10,410 nucleotides of DNA from CAZQLW01 sp964639875 (GTDB lineage: Archaea > Nanobdellota > Nanobdellia > Woesearchaeales > GW2011-AR9). The notes beneath the pieces were generated by a model. That model was not told where the DNA came from. It worked only from the letters and a program-made list of their open reading frames with translations, and ran no database searches. The position numbers and the translations under genes are program-made. Shown piece after piece: positions 5,704 to 10,410 of the stretch. The stretch's first letter is position 1, and each line of letters begins with the position of its first letter. Location: positions 1 through 10,410 of the forward strand of contig CAZXEM010000039.1 of NCBI GenBank assembly GCA_964639875.1, given 5' to 3'.

Positions 5704-6771
5704 CTAATCTCCACCCATCATTTCATGGATTTCTGTTTTTAAATCTAAGAAAGTAATCTCTTTATGTTTCCACATTTTAATCAAATGTTGTACATTTTCT
5801 TTTTCATGCTTTTGGATAAATGTTCTTATTCTTAGTAAACTCCTTCTACTTAAGGGCTTATATCTCTCGGCAATCTTTAATTTAGTTGCCGCTTTGTCAA
5901 ACAATTCCACAAATTCAAAAGGGTTAGACTTTCTAATCAAATTTCCTGCTTTATTTTTAGCTTTTTTACTTGGTTGAAACATCTCACCACCATTCTCAAT
6001 AGCTTTTCTTATCGCTATTGAGGGCATAAAACTGTAAGCAATAATGTGTGCCATATACCTAGCAACGGAATAAATATGATTACCAGAATTTAAAGCAATA
6101 AAGAATGCTTCTCTCCAATGTGATTTTTGGTTATATCTTAAACAATACTCTTCAGACAATTCTTCTTTTCTTACTGCTTTAAACAAATTATCTTTAATCA
6201 TGATTAAATGATTTCCATTAAAACTAACTTTACCTGAAGAATCAAATAATTTAGGATATGCTTCTGACCTAATTTGATTAATGAATTTAAGAAATAATAT
6301 CCAGGTGCCACTAACATTTTTTTTAATGTAACTGTTAATTACTTTTTCTAAACTTTTTTCTTCAATGTCTAAGTAATGTCTAATTTCATGTTCAATGAAA
6401 TGATTGAAAGTACTTCCTCTTCCATAAAATCTTTTCCAAACGTGCCATTGAGATGGTGGAATGCCCGATTTTAAATATCCCACAATATTTTCATGTTCCT
6501 GACTTAATTTTAGAGGGTTAAGTTTAATTGTAAATCCTTTCTCACTTTTATTTCTGCAAGAGAATTCACTATTTTTAACATTCAAATCAACTAAAATGTT
6601 TAATTTGTTTGAACTTACCAAATCTTGATTCTCTTTAAAAATTTTAACAATTGCTTTTGTTATATAAATCTCAAATTTCTTTTTATATCTGTTTAAATAC
6701 CCGGTAGATTCACGATCATAAATATAATCCACACATATTTCTAATTTTCCACTAATTTGAAAACAAACCAT
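5704..6771 (-). CDS. predicted cytoplasmic zincin with HEIRH motif (355 aa)
   Basis: A basic 355-aa protein with no signal peptide or membrane segment. FNHFIEHEIRHYLDIEE (residues 122-138) contains a HExxH zinc-binding helix (H128, E129, H132). The likely third ligand is E170 in FINQIRSEAYPKLFD, 37 residues after H132 and placed like the R-x-E helix of many gluzincins. The N-terminal 85 residues have alternating hydrophobics (LEICVDYIYD, LNILVDLNV) suggesting a small sheet. The C-terminal half is helical (AYSFMPSIAIRKAIENGGEM, then LSRRSLLRIRTFIQKHEKEN). I know no named family that fits. It is divergent from the cpGTPase gene, with a TATA box 26 bp before its ATG, and is followed by the 99-aa gene. 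Protease activity is inferred; it could be a non-proteolytic zinc protein. Confidence 0.72.
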   Translation of the reverse strand: MVCFQISGKLEICVDYIYDRESTGYLNRYKKKFEIYITKAIVKIFKENQDLVSSNKLNILVDLNVKNSEFSCRNKSEKGFTIKLNPLKLSQEHENIVGYLKSGIPPSQWHVWKRFYGRGSTFNHFIEHEIRHYLDIEEKSLEKVINSYIKKNVSGTWILFLKFINQIRSEAYPKLFDSSGKVSFNGNHLIMIKDNLFKAVRKEELSEEYCLRYNQKSHWREAFFIALNSGNHIYSVARYMAHIIAYSFMPSIAIRKAIENGGEMFQPSKKAKNKAGNLIRKSNPFEFVELFDKAATKLKIAERYKPLSRRSLLRIRTFIQKHEKENVQHLIKMWKHKEITFLDLKTEIHEMMGGD

Positions 6772-6792
6772 TCTTTCTTTGAAACAAAATAA

Positions 6793-6802
6793 CTATATAA
6801 AC
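6793..6802 (-). promoter_or_regulatory. TATA box of the HEIRH gene
   Basis: GTTTATATAG on the minus strand is centred about 26 bp before the ATG at 6771, so the mRNA should be leaderless. It directly abuts the oppositely oriented box of the cpGTPase. Confidence 0.6.
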
Positions 6803-6803
6803 T

Positions 6804-6812
6804 TTTATAAAC
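6804..6812 (+). promoter_or_regulatory. TATA box of the cpGTPase gene
   Basis: TTTATAAAC is centred about 26 bp before ATG 6834, consistent with a leaderless mRNA. Only one base separates it from the box used in the other direction, so the upstream TFB contact of each promoter falls in the TATA box of the other. Confidence 0.6.
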
Positions 6813-6833
6813 GGTTAAAGTAAACAAGTCACT

Positions 6834-7565
6834 ATGGCCAATTTTTGGAAACACGTTAACAAAGTACTCAGAGAATCAGAAATCATTATCGAAGTACTTG
6901 ATGCGCGAATGATAGAAGAAACTAGAAATTTTGAATTGGAAAAAAAAATTAAAGAGAATGGTAAAAAGATCCTTTATGTCTTAAACAAATGCGATTTGGT
7001 TAACATTAAAGAATTAAAACTTAATAAAATGAAATTATTTCCTAGTGTTTTCATTTCCAGTAGGGATAAATTGGGGACAACCATACTTAAAAAGAAAATT
7101 CTTGAAATGTCTAAAGGAAATTCTACCGTAGTAGGAATTGTGGGTTATCCTAACGTTGGTAAATCCTCTTTAATCAACGCCCTTTCTGGGAAAGGAGCAG
7201 CGAAAACATCTTCCGAATCAGGTTATACTAAAGGTTTTCAAAAAATTCGAGTTGATCCAAAAATATTGTTATTAGATACGCCCGGCGTTTTACCCAGAAA
7301 AGAAGATGATGTTGCTAAACATAGTAAAACTGGCGCTTTAAGTTATGGTAAAATTAAAGATGCAGAAACAGTCGCTTTAGGATTAATTGAAGATGAAAAA
7401 GATAAAATTGTAAAATATTATGGCATTGAAAACGAAGATGATCCAGAAGAAATTCTTGAAAAAATTGCATTCAAATTTAAAAAGTTGTCTAGTGGTGGGA
7501 AAGCCAATTTAGAAGTTGCCGCCAGGATGTTATTAAAAGATTGGCAAGTTGGCAAGATTCAATAA
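6834..7565 (+). CDS. circularly permuted GTPase, RbgA/YlqF/NOG2-like, probable ribosome assembly factor
   Basis: The GTPase motifs occur in permuted order G4-G5-G1-G2-G3, the hallmark of the YlqF/YawG family. G4 is NKCD (51-54) and G5 is the SSR of ISSRD (75-77). G1 is GYPNVGKSS (104-112). G2 is the Thr of GYTKG (T132), and G3 is DTPG (148-151). The preceding DARxPxxxRN signature reads DARMIEETRN (23-32), with Ile in place of Pro. The C-terminal region after residue 170 is helical and short, without the long extensions of eukaryotic homologues. Family members are mostly large-subunit assembly GTPases; in archaea the exact target is less settled, so the role is inferred. The 243-aa length is normal for archaeal members. 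It is transcribed divergently from the HEIRH gene. Confidence 0.9.
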   Translation: MANFWKHVNKVLRESEIIIEVLDARMIEETRNFELEKKIKENGKKILYVLNKCDLVNIKELKLNKMKLFPSVFISSRDKLGTTILKKKILEMSKGNSTVVGIVGYPNVGKSSLINALSGKGAAKTSSESGYTKGFQKIRVDPKILLLDTPGVLPRKEDDVAKHSKTGALSYGKIKDAETVALGLIEDEKDKIVKYYGIENEDDPEEILEKIAFKFKKLSSGGKANLEVAARMLLKDWQVGKIQ

Positions 7566-7615
7566 TAAACAAAATTAATAAATTCTAATTAAATTATATT
7601 TTTAAAGACATAAAA

Positions 7616-7625
7616 TAATATAAAG
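7616..7625 (+). promoter_or_regulatory. TATA box of the 7649-8122 gene
   Basis: TAATATAAAG is centred about 28 bp before ATG 7649, consistent with a leaderless mRNA. The 83-bp gap after the cpGTPase also has a T5 run at 7599-7603 that may end the upstream transcript. Confidence 0.5.
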
Positions 7626-7648
7626 AAGGTTTCGTTAGACAATATATA

Positions 7649-8122
7649 ATGAATCCAGAATCAAATGTCTCTTTAGAATCTTTAACATTAGCTGCAGGGA
7701 TTGTAAAAGTAAAAGAAGCAAATAGAGGTCAAGAAAAATTTTATTTAATCACCCATTATAATCCTACTCAAGAAGTAGATGAACTATTTCTAGAAAATAG
7801 AGCAAATAAAAAAGAAACTGAACACCTCGAGATTTTTGGTGATTTAATAACAACTAACTATGATGATTTTGAAACTGCAGAAAAATATGTCAAAGCATGG
7901 TTGTGTTTTAACAATTTAATTGTTGTAGTAGGGAACAAGTCATTAGAACAAAGAGAAAAATTAAAACCAAGGGACCATAGTCAACTTTATGAAACAGAAA
8001 GACAAAAATTATACGAATTAGGTTATGCTGAATTACTTAAAACTAATCAGATGTTTGCTTCATCAGAATTATCTCACTTAATGGATTTACCTTATTCAGA
8101 AGCTATTAGAAAACCTAGATAA
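7649..8122 (+). CDS. soluble protein of unknown function (157 aa)
   Basis: I do not recognise a family. The protein is acidic to neutral with no membrane segment or signal peptide. Predicted strands (LAAGIVKVKEA, KFYLITHYN, NLIVVVGN) alternate with helices (FETAEKYVKAWLCF, YETERQKLYELGYAELLKT), suggesting a compact alpha/beta domain. It has one Cys (C86) and no HExxH, Walker or nuclease motif. It follows the cpGTPase on the same strand with its own TATA box, so it may be independently transcribed. Its stop lies 2 bp from the stop of the convergent hef gene, so the two transcripts must overlap at their 3' ends unless one ends inside the other gene. The coding call rests on an open frame of 157 codons and a well-placed promoter. 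Confidence 0.68.
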   Translation: MNPESNVSLESLTLAAGIVKVKEANRGQEKFYLITHYNPTQEVDELFLENRANKKETEHLEIFGDLITTNYDDFETAEKYVKAWLCFNNLIVVVGNKSLEQREKLKPRDHSQLYETERQKLYELGYAELLKTNQMFASSELSHLMDLPYSEAIRKPR

Positions 8123-8124
8123 TC

Positions 8125-10347
8125 TCATTCTTTCTCATACTTCCCTTCAAACATCTCAATCAACCGGTCAGCAATCTTATCGCCAATCTTATCCACTTTT
8201 ACCAATTCAACTTTACTAGCGTTAACTAAATTTTTCACAGAACCAAACTGTTCCAATAACCTTTTAGCGTTAAGAACACCAATGCTAGGAAAACTGGAAA
8301 CAACAAATTCTTGCTGTTCTCTCATTGATTTTGGTTTCGAAGCATGATAAGAAAAATCTCCACCTTTATTTTGTTCGCGTTTAGCCATCACCGCTAACAT
8401 ACTGGCAGTATCTTGAGGACTTTTTGTGTACAAAATGGGAATACCAAAATCTAAAACTATTGAAGCTAACATTCCTCTAATAGCGTTAGCATGAACTTTC
8501 CTAATAGAATATATATCTTCATCACCTTCAATAATTAAAACGGCTTTTTCAAAATTATTTTTCAATCCTCGAACTTGTTCCAATAACCTGCCGTCAATAA
8601 TTGAAGCTACAAAATCAGGAACTTTTTTCAGTTCCACTGCTACTCTTCCTGAGACTAAATAATCTGCAACTTCTAATTGGCCAGTTTTTACGGAAACGCC
8701 AAGATCTATTAAATTTTTCACGATTCGATTATCTTTTTCTCGATGATCTGCCATAATAGCGACAACTTTTTCATCAGAAATGTATTGGTGTAAAGTTGTT
8801 TTTCCATTATTTGTCTGATCTTCCCTTTCTTCTATAGAAGATAAAGAAAACTCTTTTTTAATTTTCTCAAGGCTACGATACATTCTTTTCTCTTTATGGA
8901 ATGAACTCCACCGGTAAGCTTCATCTCTAGTGTTTGAAGTCACCAAAATAGTAACCTCACCTTCTTCTAATCGCCCAGTTCTTCCACGACGTTGAATTGA
9001 TCGTACTGCACTAGGAATAGGTTCATAAAAAATTACTTTATCCACTTTAGGAATGTCAAGACCTTCTTCAGCCACAGAAGTAGCAACGAGAACATTAAAT
9101 TCTCCTACTCGAAATTTGTCAAGAATTTCTTTCTGTTCTTTTTGTGAGAAACCAAGTCCGTTTTTTTTTGCTTGACCAACAAAAATATGGTTCTTAATTT
9201 CCAGTTTGGTTAACAATTTAACTATCTGTTCTGCAGAATCTCGAAATTGTGTAAAGATAATAATTTTTGCATCACTGTTTTTGTCAACTTTATCACTAAC
9301 TATTTCTTTTAGTTTCAACAATTTAGGATGTTGAAAATTTTTCCCTGCTAATTCTTCTGTTAAGTACATGGCAGACTTAAAATAGCGGTCTAACATTAAA
9401 TTCTTTACAGCTTTAGTTTTTGAAGTTAACGATTCTGATTGAATTTTTTTAAAATATTTATGTAACGGTTTAATCCCTTGCGATTCTAAAAGTTCAAGAG
9501 CATGATCAATCTTCAAGGCTTCTGCCGTTAAAGAAACAGATTTAAGAATTTCAAAATCCCTTTCTCCGGAAGATATTTTTTTTTGTAACTCACCTTGTAA
9601 ACGTAATAATTGAGTTTTTATTAAACTTGCAGAAGTACAATAACCATAATTCTGGGCCTCAATCAGTTTACTTTTTCTTGAATCTTGTAAATGTTTTTGA
9701 ATTTCTTTTAGTTCAGCAGGAAAATCTACTTTTAACCAATTAACTTTAACATTTTGAATGTAAGGTTTCACGTCAGGGTCAGTTTCAATCCTTACTTCGA
9801 CTTTTTCAATTTTAAGATTAGTACAAGTTTCTCTAATTTTTTCTAAGTCTGAACCAGGGGAAGCTGTTAAAGCCAAAATTCTTGCTCTTGGCGAACTTTT
9901 ATCATACTGTTGCGCAATCCAAACATAAGCATAATCGCCGGTAGCATGGTGTGCTTCGTCAAAAACTAATAAAGCAACATCTTCAAGTTTAACTCTCCTG
10001 TTAATGCAATCGTTTTCAAGACCTTGCGGGGTAGAAATAATCACTTGGGCATCTTTCCACATTTCGCCACGTTTTTCTGGTTTAACGCTACCAGTAAAAA
10101 GAACTATCTTTTCTTCAGCAATCACTAGATGTTTCTTAAAAGTTTCAACATGCTGTTCACACAACGGTTTAGTAGGAGCAAGCACCAAAATTTTAGAATT
10201 TGGATAATGGTGTAATCGTTGCGCAGCTAACATAAAAGCGAGGGCAGTTTTCCCTAAACCAGTAGGAAGTACGACTAAAGTGTTCTTATTTGCGGCAGTG
10301 CCTAAAATTGTTTGCTGGTACAACCTGGGATTAAAATCACGAATCAT
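8125..10347 (-). CDS. hef: Hef-type SF2 helicase / XPF-family nuclease
   Basis: A full-length 740-aa archaeal Hef (FANCM/XPF relative) acting on stalled or branched forks. The helicase part shows motif I PTGLGKT (28-34), Ia APTKPL (58-62), II DEAH (130-133), III TAS (161-163), IV FTQFRD (365-370), V ATSVAEEGLDIP (422-433) and VI QRRGRTGR (452-459), with the Hef/FANCM inserted helical domain at about 205-330. The XPF-type nuclease spans about 527-665 (ADHRE 533-537, ADYLVS 561-566, DFVASIIDGRL 578-588). A tandem helix-hairpin-helix follows (about 679-733, with FPSIG and VDKIGDKIA). The nuclease signature GDx(n)ERKx3D is altered: Ala replaces the Gly before D562, and the core reads E572-L573-K574-x3-D578, with Leu for the conserved Arg. 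The helicase looks intact. The start lies 5 nt after the stop of an upstream gene, so hef is probably in an operon. Confidence 0.95.
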   Translation of the reverse strand: MIRDFNPRLYQQTILGTAANKNTLVVLPTGLGKTALAFMLAAQRLHHYPNSKILVLAPTKPLCEQHVETFKKHLVIAEEKIVLFTGSVKPEKRGEMWKDAQVIISTPQGLENDCINRRVKLEDVALLVFDEAHHATGDYAYVWIAQQYDKSSPRARILALTASPGSDLEKIRETCTNLKIEKVEVRIETDPDVKPYIQNVKVNWLKVDFPAELKEIQKHLQDSRKSKLIEAQNYGYCTSASLIKTQLLRLQGELQKKISSGERDFEILKSVSLTAEALKIDHALELLESQGIKPLHKYFKKIQSESLTSKTKAVKNLMLDRYFKSAMYLTEELAGKNFQHPKLLKLKEIVSDKVDKNSDAKIIIFTQFRDSAEQIVKLLTKLEIKNHIFVGQAKKNGLGFSQKEQKEILDKFRVGEFNVLVATSVAEEGLDIPKVDKVIFYEPIPSAVRSIQRRGRTGRLEEGEVTILVTSNTRDEAYRWSSFHKEKRMYRSLEKIKKEFSLSSIEEREDQTNNGKTTLHQYISDEKVVAIMADHREKDNRIVKNLIDLGVSVKTGQLEVADYLVSGRVAVELKKVPDFVASIIDGRLLEQVRGLKNNFEKAVLIIEGDEDIYSIRKVHANAIRGMLASIVLDFGIPILYTKSPQDTASMLAVMAKREQNKGGDFSYHASKPKSMREQQEFVVSSFPSIGVLNAKRLLEQFGSVKNLVNASKVELVKVDKIGDKIADRLIEMFEGKYEKE

Positions 10348-10352
10348 TTTTG

Positions 10353-10410
10353 TTATTTTTTATCTGAGTCTAATTTTTTTAATTTGTTTAATAATTTTAC
10401 TGCTTCTTTA
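10353..10410 (-). CDS. 3' end of an upstream leftward gene (cut by window edge)
   Basis: The minus strand holds 18 sense codons ending KEAVKLLNKLKKLDSDKK and a TAA at 10355-10353, only 5 nt before the hef ATG. The residues form a Lys/Leu-rich helix ending in a charged tail. This is too little to identify the protein. The tight spacing makes co-transcription with hef likely and explains the lack of a TATA box right before hef. Confidence 0.55.
   Translation of the reverse strand, partial: KEAVKLLNKLKKLDSDKK

Noticed and set aside
5369..6771. Toxin-antitoxin reading of the HEIRH gene and the 99-aa gene.
   Set aside because: The small protein has no helix-turn-helix or other antitoxin mark and comes second, and the 355-aa protein resembles no known toxin. 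Pairing alone is not enough.
9161..9169. A9 tract on the hef coding strand (T9 on plus), containing A-AAA-AAC, a known -1 slippery heptamer, as a possible programmed frameshift.
   Set aside because: The zero frame continues cleanly through all helicase, nuclease and HhH motifs, and a shift would truncate the protein. A similar A9 run lies at 9576-9584, so such runs are expected in AT-rich DNA.
1..10410. Searched by eye for tRNA genes, CRISPR repeats, insertion-sequence ends and attachment sites.
   Set aside because: No cloverleaf, regularly spaced direct repeats, transposase motifs or flanking inverted repeats were found; short AT-rich inverted repeats in the gaps are at chance level.

Overview
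This AT-rich window looks archaeal, most likely from a DPANN lineage (Woesearchaeota/Pacearchaeota-like; the phylum is inference from gene style, not proven). The archaeal markers are direct: the N-terminus of DNA topoisomerase VI subunit B, a two-KH-domain Dim2/Pno1-type rRNA-processing protein, a RIO1 kinase, a Hef helicase/XPF-type nuclease, TATA boxes 23-30 bp upstream of start codons (mostly leaderless genes), and a few genes with a GAGGTGAT Shine-Dalgarno complementary to the archaeal 16S rRNA tail.

Left third (1-3574): top6B (cut by the left edge), the KH protein and RIO1 all read leftward. They resemble the aIF1A-RIO1-KH-Top6B-Top6A neighbourhood of many Euryarchaeota. Here the run is broken by a rightward gene at 422-2149, a membrane-anchored, cysteine-rich protein with a HExxH zinc-protease motif.

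Middle (3600-5330): a rightward block. Two small membrane-hairpin proteins (85 and 202 aa) form an operon; both carry strongly basic tails on the side predicted to be cytoplasmic, and the second adds a PH-like segment and seven Lys-rich pentads. A 217-aa soluble protein of unknown function follows from its own promoter and carries a perfect 20-bp DNA palindrome inside its coding sequence.

Right half (5369-10410): a leftward pair of unknowns (a 355-aa predicted cytoplasmic zincin with HEIRH and a 99-aa helical protein); a divergent circularly permuted GTPase of the RbgA/YlqF/NOG2 kind whose TATA box abuts that of the zincin; a 157-aa unknown; and a leftward 740-aa Hef whose nuclease motif reads ELK instead of ERK. 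The last 58 bases hold the 3' end of another leftward gene 5 nt upstream of hef.

The recognised genes serve small- and possibly large-subunit ribosome maturation (KH protein, RIO1, cpGTPase) and DNA topology/repair (Top6B, Hef). The unrecognised genes are membrane or surface proteins, putative zinc proteases and small orphans. No tRNA, rRNA, CRISPR array or insertion sequence was recognised. The strongest leads are the altered Hef nuclease motif, the basic-tailed membrane pair and the two unclassified HExxH proteins.
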